This document shows, in pieces, positions 36,044-44,993 of a stretch of DNA of 64,000 nucleotides. How positions within the stretch are numbered: the first letter of the stretch is position 1; every line of letters begins with the position of its first letter. The notes below the pieces were generated by a model. It was not told the origin of the DNA. It made no database searches and saw only the letters and a list, made by a program, of their open reading frames with translations. The position numbers were made by a program, and so were the translations under genes. The DNA comes from Poseidonocella sp. HB161398 (GTDB lineage: Bacteria; Pseudomonadota; Alphaproteobacteria; Rhodobacterales; Rhodobacteraceae): contig NZ_VATA01000024.1 of NCBI RefSeq assembly GCF_005870025.1, positions 35,896 to 99,895 of the forward strand, read 5' to 3'.

Positions 36044-36792
36044 CCCTTGACGCCTGCGCCGACCTCGTGCGGCGGGGCGATCCCGACCGCTGGATCTCGC
36101 TGCGCGGCCAGCCCGCCTCCGTCCGGGCGCGGCTCCTGCCGGTCTATGCGGCGAATATCGAGATCGCCCGCGCCCCCTGGGTCAGCACCGAGCCGATGAT
36201 CGGCCAGATGCGGCTGGCCTGGTGGCGCGAGGTGATGGAGGAGATCGCCACCGGCGCCCCGGTGCGCCGCCACGAGGTCGCGACGCCGCTGGCGCAGGTG
36301 CTGCCGCCCGCCGGGGCCGGGGCGCTCGACGCGGCCATCGTCGCCCGCCACCGCGATCTGGAGCTCGCGCCCTTCGCCGATGCGGTCGCGCTGATCGAAT
36401 ATCTCGAGGATACCGGCGGCGGCCTGATGAGGGCCGCCGGCGCCGCGCTCGGCGCCGCGCCGCGCGGGCTCGCGGAGGCCGGGTTTGCCATGGGGCTCGC
36501 CGCCTATCTGCGCGCGGTGCCCGAGCTGCGCGCCCGCGGCCGCCGTCCGCTGCCTTCCGAAGACCCCCGGGACATTGCCGAACTGGCGCGGATCGGGCTC
36601 GACCGGCTCGGCGCGGCCCGCGGCGGCGCGCCGGACCGGGCCGCCCGTCCGGCGCTGCTCTCGGCCTGGCGCGCGGGGACGGTGCTGCGCATGGCGCGGG
36701 CCGAACCGGACAGGGTCCTTGCCGGACGGCTGGAGATCTCGCCCTTCCGCCGCGACATGTCCCTCCTCGCGCATCGCCTCAGGGGGTGGTGA
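36040..36792 (+). CDS. squalene/phytoene synthase family protein (NDUFAF6-like)
   Basis: 250 residues starting at an ATGA overlap with cimA. It keeps VYAANIEIARAPW and MIGQMRLAWWREVMEE, characteristic of the trans-isoprenyl synthase fold. The canonical Asp-rich pairs of true squalene/phytoene synthases (DxxxD) are not evident: the places read EIATG and EYLEDTGGG. Relatives of this short type include NDUFAF6, a complex I assembly factor. I therefore favour a non-synthase or assembly role over carotenoid synthesis, with low certainty. Confidence 0.75.
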   Translation: MTLDACADLVRRGDPDRWISLRGQPASVRARLLPVYAANIEIARAPWVSTEPMIGQMRLAWWREVMEEIATGAPVRRHEVATPLAQVLPPAGAGALDAAIVARHRDLELAPFADAVALIEYLEDTGGGLMRAAGAALGAAPRGLAEAGFAMGLAAYLRAVPELRARGRRPLPSEDPRDIAELARIGLDRLGAARGGAPDRAARPALLSAWRAGTVLRMARAEPDRVLAGRLEISPFRRDMSLLAHRLRGW

Positions 36793-36796
36793 GCCT

Positions 36797-36819
36797 CCCT
36801 CTCCCCGCCGGGGAGAGGG
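36797..36819. repeat. palindromic CCCTCTCCCC/GGGGAGAGGG element
   Basis: A perfect 10-bp stem with a GCC loop, 4 bp after the preceding stop and between convergent genes. It may act as a bidirectional terminator. I recall this sequence type as a common dispersed intergenic element in GC-rich bacteria, and no second copy was noticed in the window. Confidence 0.6.
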
Positions 36820-36906
36820 CCGGGGTGAGGGGGAAAGCCCGACATGTGAGAGAGAGTCCGGCGCGTGCCGGGCCAGCCGTCCAAGACGGACGGCGCCGCC
36901 GCGGCG

Positions 36907-38124
36907 TCAGGCTTCCTTCGGCCGCAGCGCCAGCCAGATCAGCGCGCCGCCCGCCAGCACCAGAAAGGGCGCCATCGCCATGTTGACCGCGCTCCAGCCC
37001 TCGACCGGGCTTCCGCCCGAGCAGTTCATCAGCCCGCCCGAGGCCAGCGAGGCCAGCGTCACCCCGCCGAAGACCAGCGCGTCATTCATCCCCTGGACAA
37101 GCCCGCGCTCCTCCGCCGTGTGGTTCTGCGACAGCATCGCCGTCGCGCCGATGAAGCCGAAATTCCAGCCGATCCCCAGCAGCACGAGCGCGCCGAAGAA
37201 ATTCCCCAGCTCCACCCCCGACAGCGCCACGCCGCCCGCCATCGCCAGGATGGCAAGCCCCGCGGCGACGATCTTCGGCGCGCCGAAGCGCGCGATCAGA
37301 TGGCCGGTGAAAAAGGAGGGGATGAACATCGCCAGCACATGGCCCGTCACGATGTCCGAGGCGCTGTCCTGGGCGAAGCCGCAGCCGACCACCGCCAGCG
37401 GGGTCGAGGTCATCACCAGGTTCATCAGCCCGTAGGAGACCATGGCGCAGATGATCGCCACCAGGATCTCGGGCGTGGCCAGCAGCTCGCGGATGCTGCG
37501 GCCCTGGCGCGGGCCCGGCCGCCGCGCGGCGGGCTTCGGCAGGTCGAGAAGGAAGAACAGCCCCATGCCGAGGAGATTCAGCGCCATCGCCACCATGTAG
37601 GTGCCGAGGAACGGCACCAGGAAGAGGTCATGCGTGACCTTGACCATCTGCGGGCCGATCACCGCGGACAGCAGCCCCCCGGCCATGACATAGGAGATCG
37701 CCTTGGGCCGGAACGCCTCCGAGGCGCTGTCGGCCGCGGCGAAGCGGTAGAAGCCCTGGGCCGACATGTACATGCCGGTGAAATACGAGCCGAGCAGGAA
37801 GAGCGGGAAGGATCCCTGGATCAGCCCGGCCGCGCCGATGGCCGAGCCGATCAGCCCGCCGCCCGCGCCGATGAAGAACCCCGTCTGCCGCCCGCGGCGC
37901 TGCATCACCCGCGACAGCCAGGGCGCGGTGGTCATCGAGCCGAAGACGATCAGCGAGATCGGCAGCGTGGCGAGGCAGGCATTCGGCGCCAGCATCTGCC
38001 CCGCGAGCCCGCCGATGACGAAGATCATGGTGATCTGGCTGCCGAGCACCGCCATCGCGGCGACCAGGACCGCGACATTGCGCTTGGCGCGGCGGTCATC
38101 CGGGAAATAGGCGGCATCGGTCAT
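36907..38124 (-). CDS. MFS transporter
   Basis: 405 residues from ATG 38124 (MTDAAYFPDDRRAKRNVAVL), GAGGA about 12 nt upstream. About twelve membrane helices. WLSRVMQRRGRQTGFFIGAG is the MFS loop-2/3 motif, and GHLIARFGAPKIVAAGLAIL is the matching C-half loop. No clear substrate signature is seen. It lies 29 bp downstream of cobB on the same strand, so it may be co-transcribed with the cobalamin genes. A link to corrinoid or precursor transport is speculative. Confidence 0.85.
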   Translation of the reverse strand: MTDAAYFPDDRRAKRNVAVLVAAMAVLGSQITMIFVIGGLAGQMLAPNACLATLPISLIVFGSMTTAPWLSRVMQRRGRQTGFFIGAGGGLIGSAIGAAGLIQGSFPLFLLGSYFTGMYMSAQGFYRFAAADSASEAFRPKAISYVMAGGLLSAVIGPQMVKVTHDLFLVPFLGTYMVAMALNLLGMGLFFLLDLPKPAARRPGPRQGRSIRELLATPEILVAIICAMVSYGLMNLVMTSTPLAVVGCGFAQDSASDIVTGHVLAMFIPSFFTGHLIARFGAPKIVAAGLAILAMAGGVALSGVELGNFFGALVLLGIGWNFGFIGATAMLSQNHTAEERGLVQGMNDALVFGGVTLASLASGGLMNCSGGSPVEGWSAVNMAMAPFLVLAGGALIWLALRPKEA

Positions 38125-38153
38125 CGGGGCATCCTCGTCACTTCCCTCGGGGA

Positions 38154-39464
38154 CTAGACCGGCCGGTCCGCTTTGGGAACCCCTTCCGGCAGGGGTGCGA
38201 TGACATGCGCGAAAGAGCCTGTGACCGCCCCCTCGCAGAGCCCCATCGGCGGCAGCGCCGCGCCCTCGGCATCGGCAGCGGCGAAAAGCGGCCGCCCCTC
38301 GGCGCGCAGCGTCGTGGCGTAGTGGAATTCGTGCCCGGCCCAGTGCCCGGCGAAAGGACCCTCCGCCGCGGCGAGGCTGCGATAGCCCAGATGCAGGCGG
38401 CGCGCGGCGAAGCTGGTCTCCAGCCGCAGGAGACCGGCCATGGCGTGGCGCGTGCCACCCGCATCCACGAGCCCGTCGCCCAGCACCATGTAGCCGCCGC
38501 ATTCGCCATGGATCGCCGTGCCGCGCGCGGCGGCAGCGCGCAGCCCGGGCAGGAAGTTGCGGCCGGCGGCAAGCGTCGCGGCATGCAGCTCGGGATAGCC
38601 GCCGGGCAGGAAGATCATCCCAGCCTCCGGCAACGGATCGTCGGCCAGCGGCGAGAAGGGCCGGATCTCGGCCCCGGCGGCGCGCCAGCCCTCGATCATG
38701 TGCGGATAGGCGAAGGCGAAGGCGCGGTCCTCTGCCAGGGCGATCACCTGCGCGGGCGGCGGCGGCAGGGCAAGATCCGGCGCGGCCGGCAGGGGGCGCG
38801 CCAGTGCAGCGAGCGCGTCAAGGTCGACATGCGCGGCGGCCAGCTGCGCCGCTGTGCCGAGGAAGGCCTCCAGATCGTCATGCTCCCCGGCCTGAACCAG
38901 GCCCAGATGGCGCGAGGGCTGGGCGATCCCGGCCGCGCGCGGCAGGGCGCCCAGCACCGGGAGGCCAAGGGGCGCCAGCGCCCGGCGCAGCATCGCCTCG
39001 TGCCTTGCGCTGCCGACGCGGTTGAGGATCACCCCCGCAATCTCCACGTCCGGATCATAGCAAGCGAAGCCCGCGACCAGCGGCGCCACCGACTGCGACA
39101 TCGACCTTGCATCGACCACCAGGACGACCGGCAGGCCAAGGTGCCGCGCCAGATCGGCGCTGGCGCCGCGGCCCTCGGGCGGGGCGCCGTCGAAGAGCCC
39201 CATCGCCCCCTCGGCCAGAAGCAGCCCCGGCCCGGCGGCAAGCTGCGCCAGCCGCGCAGGCGACATCGCCCAGGCATCGAGATTGGGGCAGGGCTGTCCG
39301 CTCGCCGCCTCGTGGAAGCGCGGATCGATGTAGTCGGGCCCGGATTTCGCGCCGCGCACCGCCATGCCGCGGTCGCGCAGCGCGCGCAGGAGCCCCAGCG
39401 TCACCGTCGTCTTGCCGGCCCCCGAAGACGGCGCGGCGAGGATCAGGCCGCGGCCCGGGGTCAT
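38154..39464 (-). CDS. cobB: cobyrinate/hydrogenobyrinate a,c-diamide synthase
   Basis: 436 residues from ATG 39464, overlapping the cobA stop (ATGA). The N-terminal dethiobiotin-synthetase-like ATPase has LILAAPSSGAGKTTVTLGLL (P-loop) and SGPDYIDPRFH. The C-terminal class I glutaminase-like half has IHGECGGYMVLGDG with the nucleophilic cysteine, and GHEFHYATT carries the His region. It amidates the a and c side chains of the corrin ring with glutamine. In aerobic alphaproteobacteria the substrate is hydrogenobyrinate. Confidence 0.95.
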   Translation of the reverse strand: MTPGRGLILAAPSSGAGKTTVTLGLLRALRDRGMAVRGAKSGPDYIDPRFHEAASGQPCPNLDAWAMSPARLAQLAAGPGLLLAEGAMGLFDGAPPEGRGASADLARHLGLPVVLVVDARSMSQSVAPLVAGFACYDPDVEIAGVILNRVGSARHEAMLRRALAPLGLPVLGALPRAAGIAQPSRHLGLVQAGEHDDLEAFLGTAAQLAAAHVDLDALAALARPLPAAPDLALPPPPAQVIALAEDRAFAFAYPHMIEGWRAAGAEIRPFSPLADDPLPEAGMIFLPGGYPELHAATLAAGRNFLPGLRAAAARGTAIHGECGGYMVLGDGLVDAGGTRHAMAGLLRLETSFAARRLHLGYRSLAAAEGPFAGHWAGHEFHYATTLRAEGRPLFAAADAEGAALPPMGLCEGAVTGSFAHVIAPLPEGVPKADRPV

Positions 39465-40315
39465 TTCTCCTCGGCGGCGCGGCCCCGGCCGAGCGGATCG
39501 ACATTGCGCGGCGCCTCGCCGGCCGCGAGCCCCTGCCAGTCGAGCACCTGGCGCATCAGTACCGCCTTGCCGACGCATATGATCGCGGGCGGCTCCAGAT
39601 CCGAGGCGGCGATATCGGCCTCGACGGTCTCGAGCGTGGTCTCCAGCACCTTCTGGCGCGGCGTGGTGGCGTCTGTCACGACGGCCACGGGGTCCTGCGG
39701 GTCGCGCCCGCCGACGATCAGCTCGGCCGAGATCCGGCCGATATGCTTGACGCCCATATAGATCACGATGACCTGCGCGGCGCGCGCCAGCGCCTGCCAG
39801 TCGACCGATTGCGGCGTCTCGCCGGTCTGGTCGTGCCCGGTGACGAAGGCCACCGTCTGGTTGATGTCGCGATGGGTGACCGGGATGCCGGAATAGGCCA
39901 GCCCGCCGATGCCCGCGGAAATGCCCGGGATGATGCGGATATGGACGCCGTGCTGCACCAGCGTCTGCGCCTCTTCGCCGCCGCGGCCGAAGACGAAGGG
40001 ATCGCCGCCCTTCAGCCGCAGCACCCGCTTGCCCGCGCGGGCAAGGTCGACAAGGCGCAGCGAGATGTCCTTCTGCACCGAAGAGGGCTTGCCGCCGCGC
40101 TTGCCGGCATAGATCTGCTCGGCATCGTCGCGCGCCCAGGCGAGGATGGCCGGGTCGACGAGCGCGTCATAGACGATCACGTCGGCCTGGGAGAGCGCGT
40201 TGAGCGCGTGAAGCGTCAGGAGCCCGGGATCGCCCGGTCCGGCTCCGCAGAGCCAGACCCAGCCGGGTTCCATCTCGGGCCAGTTGCCCGCGGGCAGGGG
40301 AAAGCGGTCGGTCAT
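39461..40315 (-). CDS. cobA: uroporphyrinogen-III C-methyltransferase
   Basis: 284 residues. SAM-dependent methylation at C2 and C7 of uroporphyrinogen III gives precorrin-2, the branch into cobalamin/siroheme. Signatures are LCGAGPGDPGLLT, DVIVYDALVDPAIL, RLKGGDPFVFGRGGEEA and IPVTHRDINQTVAFVTGH. It is the CobA type, without a CysG-like dehydrogenase domain. It leads the cobA-cobB pair. Other cob genes are not in the window. Confidence 0.96.
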   Translation of the reverse strand: MTDRFPLPAGNWPEMEPGWVWLCGAGPGDPGLLTLHALNALSQADVIVYDALVDPAILAWARDDAEQIYAGKRGGKPSSVQKDISLRLVDLARAGKRVLRLKGGDPFVFGRGGEEAQTLVQHGVHIRIIPGISAGIGGLAYSGIPVTHRDINQTVAFVTGHDQTGETPQSVDWQALARAAQVIVIYMGVKHIGRISAELIVGGRDPQDPVAVVTDATTPRQKVLETTLETVEADIAASDLEPPAIICVGKAVLMRQVLDWQGLAAGEAPRNVDPLGRGRAAEEK

Positions 40316-40373
40316 GCCGTCTTCTTGCCTTAACCCGCGGCCGCCGCAAGAGGGAACCGCATCGCGCGCGGCG

Positions 40374-42899
40374 TCAGTCCCGCGCGCGCAGCACCCGCGC
40401 GGGCCGCGTCGCCAGCGGACGCCAGGCGAAGGCCAGCCCCGAAAGCAGCACCGCCGCCACGCCGCCCAGGATGATCGCGATCCCCGAGCCCCAGTTGACG
40501 CGGAACGAGGTCTCCATGACGAAGACCATCACCGCCCAGCCCGCGGCGATCCCGGCGGCCAGCGCCACCAGTCCCGCCGCCGCGCCCAGAAGCGCCGAGC
40601 GCAGCGCGAAGCTCGCCAGGATGCGCGGCCGCGTGGCGCCGAGCACCTTGAGGATCGCCGCCTCCTGCACTCGCGCCCGCTCGCCCGCGGCCGCCGCGCC
40701 GATCAGCACGACGAACCCGGTCAGCAGCGTCGCGCCGGCCGCCCAGCTGGTCGCCGCGGCGATCCCGGCCAGGACGCGGGTGACATTGTCGATCGCGTCG
40801 CGCACCCGCACCGCGGTCACGTTGGGATAGGCGGTGGCGATGTCGCGCAGGATCGCGGCCTCTGCCTCTTCGTCGGCATAGACGGTGGCGATGAAGGTAT
40901 GCGGCGCCCCGGCCAGCGCGGCGGGGTTCATCGACAGCACGAAGCCGATCCCGGCATTGGAGAAATCCACCACCCGCAGCGAGCTGATCGTCGCCGTGAT
41001 TTCGCGCCCCAGCACGTTGATGGTGATCGTGTCGCCGATGCCGACGCCGATCTCCTGCGCCTCTTCCTGGGCGAAGGAGATCAGCGGCGGGCCGTCGTAA
41101 TCCTCGGGCCACCACGCGCCCTCGGCCATTTCGACATTGTCGGGCTTCGTGGCCGAATAGGTCAGTCCGCGGTCGCCGCGCACGACCCAGTGGTTGCCCG
41201 CGACCTCGCGCGCCGGGCGGCCGTTGATCTTGGTGACGACCCCGCGCAGGTTCGGCGCGGTGTCGACGCGGCCGACCGCCGGGTCGTTTTCCACCCGCTC
41301 GAGGAATCCCGGCATCTGGTCGGGCTGGATGTCGACGAAGAAGTAGGACGGCGCGCGCTCCGGCAGGTCGTCCTCGATGGCGCTGCGCAGGTTGCGGTCG
41401 ATCTGGCCGACCGCGGCCAGCACGGCGAGGCCGAGCCCGAGCGAGAGGATGACCGAGGTCGTCTCCTCGCGCGGGCCGCCGATGGCGGCGATCGCCCAGC
41501 GGAGCGCGGGACGGCCGCGGCCGAGACCGCGCCGCGCGGCGCGCGCCGCCAGCACCCGCAGCCCCCAGGCGGCCAGGACGAGGACGCCGAGCGCGCCCGC
41601 CACGCCCGCCGCCGCCCAGAGCGCCAGCGCGGGCACCCCCGAGAGCACCGCCGCCAGCCCGACGAGCAGCGCGGTCAGGAGCCCGATGGCCAGCAGGTAG
41701 CGCGGCCGGGGCAGGCGCGGCGCCCGCGAGGTGCCGTCGCGCAGGAGCGCCGCGGCGCGGACCTCCTCGGTGCGGGCCAGCGGCCAGAGCGCGAAGATCA
41801 GCGCGGTCAGGAGCCCGTAGACCGCCGCCTCGGCCAGCGCCGTGCCCTTGATGCCGAGCGCGATCGGCACCGGCAGCCGCGCCTCGATCACCGGGCCAAG
41901 CAGCATCGGCAGCCCGGCGCCGAGCACGAGCCCCGCGATCACGCCGATGACGCTGAGCACGCCGATCTGCATCAGGTAGGTCAGGAAGATCGTCGCCCGG
42001 TCGGCGCCGAGCGTGCGCAGGGTGGCAATCGTGCCGGTCTTGGCCGAGAGATAGGCCCGCACCGAGGCCGAGATGCCGACCCCGCCCACGGCCAGCCCGG
42101 CGAGCCCGACCAGCACCAGGAAGGCGCCGATCCGGTCGACGAAGCGCTGGATGCCCGGCGCGCCGTTTCTCGCATCGCGCCAGCGCATGCCCTCGTCGCG
42201 GTAGCGCGCCTCGGCCTCGGCGCGGATGCGGTCGAGATCGGCGCCCTCGGGCAGGAGCAGGCGGTAATCCGTGTCGAAGAGCGAGCCGGGCTCCAGCAGG
42301 CCCGAGCCCTCGAGGTCGCGGGTGAAGACGATGGTGCGCGGCCCCAGGCTGAACCCGGCCGTCCCGGCATCCGGCTCGCGCGCCAGCTCGGCCGAGAGGA
42401 CGAATTCCTTCGCCCCCAGCCGCACCGTGTCGCCGACGGACAGCCCCAGCCGGTCGATCAGCACCTTCTGCATCACCAGCCCCGGCCGCGTCCCGTCGCC
42501 CTTCAGCGCCTCGCGAAGCGGCATCTCGGGGTCTAGCGCGACCGAGCCCAGCAGCGGATAGAGCGTGTCGACCGCCTTGATCTGGGTGAGCCCGCGCTCG
42601 CCCGCGCCGTTCACCGCCATCGAGCGGAAATCCACGATCTCCGACATCGCCTCGGAGACGCCGCGCATCCAGGCCTTCTGGTCCTCGGTGGCGAAGCGGT
42701 AGGTGAATTCCATCTCGGCATCGCCGCCGAGGATCGAGGCGCCCTCGCGCGACAGCCCGTCCTCGATCGCGATCCGCACCGTGCCGACCGCGGCGATCGC
42801 CATCACGCCCAGCGTCAGGCAGGTCAGGAAGATCCGGAAGGCGCCGAGTCCGCCCCTGAGTTCGCGCCGGGCGATCCGCGCCGCCTGGGCGAGCCTCAT
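40374..42899 (-). CDS. ybbP: FtsX-like ABC transporter permease (YbbP type)
   Basis: 841 residues with an N-terminal helix (ARRELRGGLGAFRIFLTCLTLG) and a large periplasmic MacB-like domain. A first FtsX core lies at about 250-400 (VGGVGISASVRAYLSAKTGT), a second periplasmic stretch follows, and a second FtsX core is at the C-terminus (LTGFVVLIGAAAAGERARVQEAAILKVLGA, split here by family convention). This two-core layout is that of E. coli YbbP. Together with its ATPase it probably extracts or moves envelope lipids or lipoproteins rather than importing solutes. ATG overlaps the ATPase stop (ATGA). Confidence 0.9.
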   Translation of the reverse strand: MRLAQAARIARRELRGGLGAFRIFLTCLTLGVMAIAAVGTVRIAIEDGLSREGASILGGDAEMEFTYRFATEDQKAWMRGVSEAMSEIVDFRSMAVNGAGERGLTQIKAVDTLYPLLGSVALDPEMPLREALKGDGTRPGLVMQKVLIDRLGLSVGDTVRLGAKEFVLSAELAREPDAGTAGFSLGPRTIVFTRDLEGSGLLEPGSLFDTDYRLLLPEGADLDRIRAEAEARYRDEGMRWRDARNGAPGIQRFVDRIGAFLVLVGLAGLAVGGVGISASVRAYLSAKTGTIATLRTLGADRATIFLTYLMQIGVLSVIGVIAGLVLGAGLPMLLGPVIEARLPVPIALGIKGTALAEAAVYGLLTALIFALWPLARTEEVRAAALLRDGTSRAPRLPRPRYLLAIGLLTALLVGLAAVLSGVPALALWAAAGVAGALGVLVLAAWGLRVLAARAARRGLGRGRPALRWAIAAIGGPREETTSVILSLGLGLAVLAAVGQIDRNLRSAIEDDLPERAPSYFFVDIQPDQMPGFLERVENDPAVGRVDTAPNLRGVVTKINGRPAREVAGNHWVVRGDRGLTYSATKPDNVEMAEGAWWPEDYDGPPLISFAQEEAQEIGVGIGDTITINVLGREITATISSLRVVDFSNAGIGFVLSMNPAALAGAPHTFIATVYADEEAEAAILRDIATAYPNVTAVRVRDAIDNVTRVLAGIAAATSWAAGATLLTGFVVLIGAAAAGERARVQEAAILKVLGATRPRILASFALRSALLGAAAGLVALAAGIAAGWAVMVFVMETSFRVNWGSGIAIILGGVAAVLLSGLAFAWRPLATRPARVLRARD

Positions 42900-43594
42900 T
42901 CGGCCGCCTCGCTCAGCCGGTCCTCGCCCTCTACGATCCCGTCCTTCAGCCGCACTACGCGGTCGCAGCGCGCGGCCAGCTCGGGAGCATGGGTCACGAG
43001 GACCAGCGTCGCGCCATGGCGGTCGCGCAGCCCGAAGAGCATGTCCATGATCGCCTGGCCGTTGGCGCCGTCGAGATTGCCGGTCGGCTCGTCCGCCAGC
43101 AGGAGCGCCGGGCGCGGCGCCGCGGCACGCGCGAGCGCGACGCGCTGCTGCTCGCCGCCCGACATCTGCGAGGGATAATGGTCCAGCCGGTGGCCGAGGC
43201 CGACGGCCTCCAGCTCCTCCGCGGCGCGGGCGAAGGCGTCCTTCCGTCCGGCAAGCTCCAGCGGGGTCGCGACATTCTCCAGTGCGGTCATCGTCGGAAT
43301 GAGGTGGAAGGACTGGAAGACCACCCCCATATTGTCCCTGCGAAACACGGCGAGCCGGTCCTCGTCCATCGCGGTCAGATCCTGCCCCATGCAGGCGACG
43401 GTCCCGCCGGTGGCACGCTCCAGCCCGCCCATGAGCATCAGGAGCGAAGACTTGCCCGATCCCGACGGCCCCGTGAGCCCCAGCGTTTCCCCGCGCATCA
43501 CATCGAGGCTTATGCCCCTGAGGATGTTCACCGGTCCGGCATTGCCGTCGAGGGTCAGGGCGGCATCCTGCAGGGCAAGGACGGGCTCGGCCAT
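42896..43594 (-). CDS. ybbA: ABC transporter ATPase (YbbA/LolD-like)
   Basis: 232 residues from ATG 43594 (AGGAG 7 nt upstream). An earlier in-frame start at 43654 lacks one. Walker A is GPSGSGKSS, the Q-loop is VFQSFHL, the signature is QMSGGEQQRVALARA, and Walker B with the catalytic Glu is LLLADEPTGNLD. It belongs to the MacB/LolD/FtsE type-VII class. It is coupled to the YbbP-like permease, and the pair is divergent from tesA, as in E. coli. The two start codons overlap on opposite strands. Confidence 0.95.
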   Translation of the reverse strand: MAEPVLALQDAALTLDGNAGPVNILRGISLDVMRGETLGLTGPSGSGKSSLLMLMGGLERATGGTVACMGQDLTAMDEDRLAVFRRDNMGVVFQSFHLIPTMTALENVATPLELAGRKDAFARAAEELEAVGLGHRLDHYPSQMSGGEQQRVALARAAAPRPALLLADEPTGNLDGANGQAIMDMLFGLRDRHGATLVLVTHAPELAARCDRVVRLKDGIVEGEDRLSEAAE

Positions 43595-44288
43595 GGGGCG
43601 TCTCCTTGGTCGTGTCACATCCTTGCGATATGGCCTTGAGGGCCGCGGCCGCAAGGTTGTGCTGGCAATTGCGCTGGTTTTCCCTGCCTTTGCCGCCCAT
43701 GCTGACGCGGTTGTGATCGCCGCGCTCGGCGACAGCCTGACCGCCGGCTACGGGCTGGAGGACGGCCAGGGGCTGGTGCCGCAGCTGCAGGGCTGGCTCG
43801 ATGCCGAGGGCGTCGGCGCGACGCTGCAGAATGCCGGGGTCTCGGGGGATACCAGCGCGGGCGGGCTGGCGCGGCTGGGCTGGACGCTGGGCCCCGATGT
43901 CGACGCGCTGATCGTCGAGCTCGGCGCCAATGACATGCTGCGCGGCGTCGATCCGGCCGAGGTGCGGCGCAATCTCGACGCGATCCTGGCGCAGGCGGGC
44001 GAGGCCGGGCTGCCGGTGCTGCTTCTAGGCTTCAGCGCGCCGGGCAATTACGGGCCGGACTACCAGCAGGAATTCGACGCGATCTTCCCCGAGCTGGCCG
44101 CGGCCCATGGCGCCGATCTCTTCCCGTCCTATTTCGCGCCCCTGCGCAATGCGGATGACGGCAGCCCGGCGGCGCGGGCGCGGCTAATGCAGGGCGACGG
44201 GCTCCATCCCACCGCCGAGGGCGTGGCGCTGATCGTCGCGGCGCTTGGGCCGCAGGTGAAGGCGCTGGCCGAGCGGGCCGCGGAGTGA
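43593..44288 (+). CDS. tesA: arylesterase/lysophospholipase TesA (SGNH hydrolase)
   Basis: 231 residues if translated from ATG 43593. A later in-frame GTG in the AAGGTTGTG stretch would shorten it. The N-terminus contains a signal peptide core (VVLAIALVFPAFAAHADA). SGNH blocks are IAALGDSLTAGYGL (Ser nucleophile), NAGVSGDTSAGGL, LGANDMLRG, and DGLHPTAEG (Asp/His). It is a periplasmic multifunctional esterase/thioesterase. Divergence from ybbAB matches the arrangement in many proteobacteria. Confidence 0.93.
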   Translation: MGRLLGRVTSLRYGLEGRGRKVVLAIALVFPAFAAHADAVVIAALGDSLTAGYGLEDGQGLVPQLQGWLDAEGVGATLQNAGVSGDTSAGGLARLGWTLGPDVDALIVELGANDMLRGVDPAEVRRNLDAILAQAGEAGLPVLLLGFSAPGNYGPDYQQEFDAIFPELAAAHGADLFPSYFAPLRNADDGSPAARARLMQGDGLHPTAEGVALIVAALGPQVKALAERAAE

Positions 44289-44336
44289 GACAGCCTGTCC
44301 CTGGGCATTCCCGTGCCGGGCGCTAAGGTCGCCCCC

Positions 44337-44993
44337 ATGCTGCTCGAGGCCGTCGACATCGCGAAGAGCTTCCCCGGCGAGGCCGGGCCCGTCACGGTGC
44401 TGGGCGGCGTGTCGCTGTCGCTCGGGCAGGGCGAGACGCTGGCGCTGACCGGCGAGAGCGGCTCGGGCAAGAGCACGCTCCTGACCATCCTCGCCGGGCT
44501 CGACCGGCCCGACCGGGGCGAGGTGCGCCTGGGCGGCATGGCGCTCGGTCCGCTGAAGGAGGCGGAGCTGGCCGCCGTGCGCCGCGGCCGCATTGGCCTG
44601 GTGTTCCAGCAGTTCAACCTCGTCCCCTCGCTGAGCGTGGCGCAGAATATCGCGCTGCAGGCGCGGCTTGCCGGGCGGCACGACCCGGACTGGACGGCGG
44701 CGCTCGCGGAGCGGCTGGGGCTCGGGGCGCATCTGGGCGCCTATCCCGAGACGCTTTCGGGCGGGCAGCAGCAGCGCGTCGCCGTCGCCCGCACGCTGGC
44801 GGCGAGACCCGAAGTGATCCTGGCCGACGAGCCGACCGGCAATCTCGACGAGGCGACGGGCGACGCGGTGCTGGGCGAGATGCTGGCGCTGGTGGCCGAG
44901 ACCGGGGCGGGGCTCGTCATGGTCACCCATTCGGACCGGCTGGCGGCGCGGCTCTCGCGGCGGCTGCACCTGGCGCGCGGGCGGCTGGCGTGA
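44337..44993 (+). CDS. ABC transporter ATPase (AttE/LolD-like)
   Basis: 218 residues from ATG 44337. Walker A GESGSGKST, Q-loop VFQQFNL, signature TLSGGQQQRVAVART, and Walker B ILADEPTGNLD are all intact. It is a MacB/LolD-class ATPase. An upstream in-frame GTG at 44313 is also possible. The next gene, a permease, begins at a GTGA overlap, and a lipocalin-like secreted protein follows. This is the composition of the Agrobacterium attEFGH set, with the two permeases fused here. Confidence 0.92.
   Translation: MLLEAVDIAKSFPGEAGPVTVLGGVSLSLGQGETLALTGESGSGKSTLLTILAGLDRPDRGEVRLGGMALGPLKEAELAAVRRGRIGLVFQQFNLVPSLSVAQNIALQARLAGRHDPDWTAALAERLGLGAHLGAYPETLSGGQQQRVAVARTLAARPEVILADEPTGNLDEATGDAVLGEMLALVAETGAGLVMVTHSDRLAARLSRRLHLARGRLA

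Noticed and set aside
36040..36792. Assignment as phytoene synthase crtB
   Set aside because: Too short, lacks the Asp-rich motifs and has no carotenoid neighbours.
36797..36819. Palindrome considered as a CRISPR repeat
   Set aside because: It is a single copy in the window with no regularly spaced partners.
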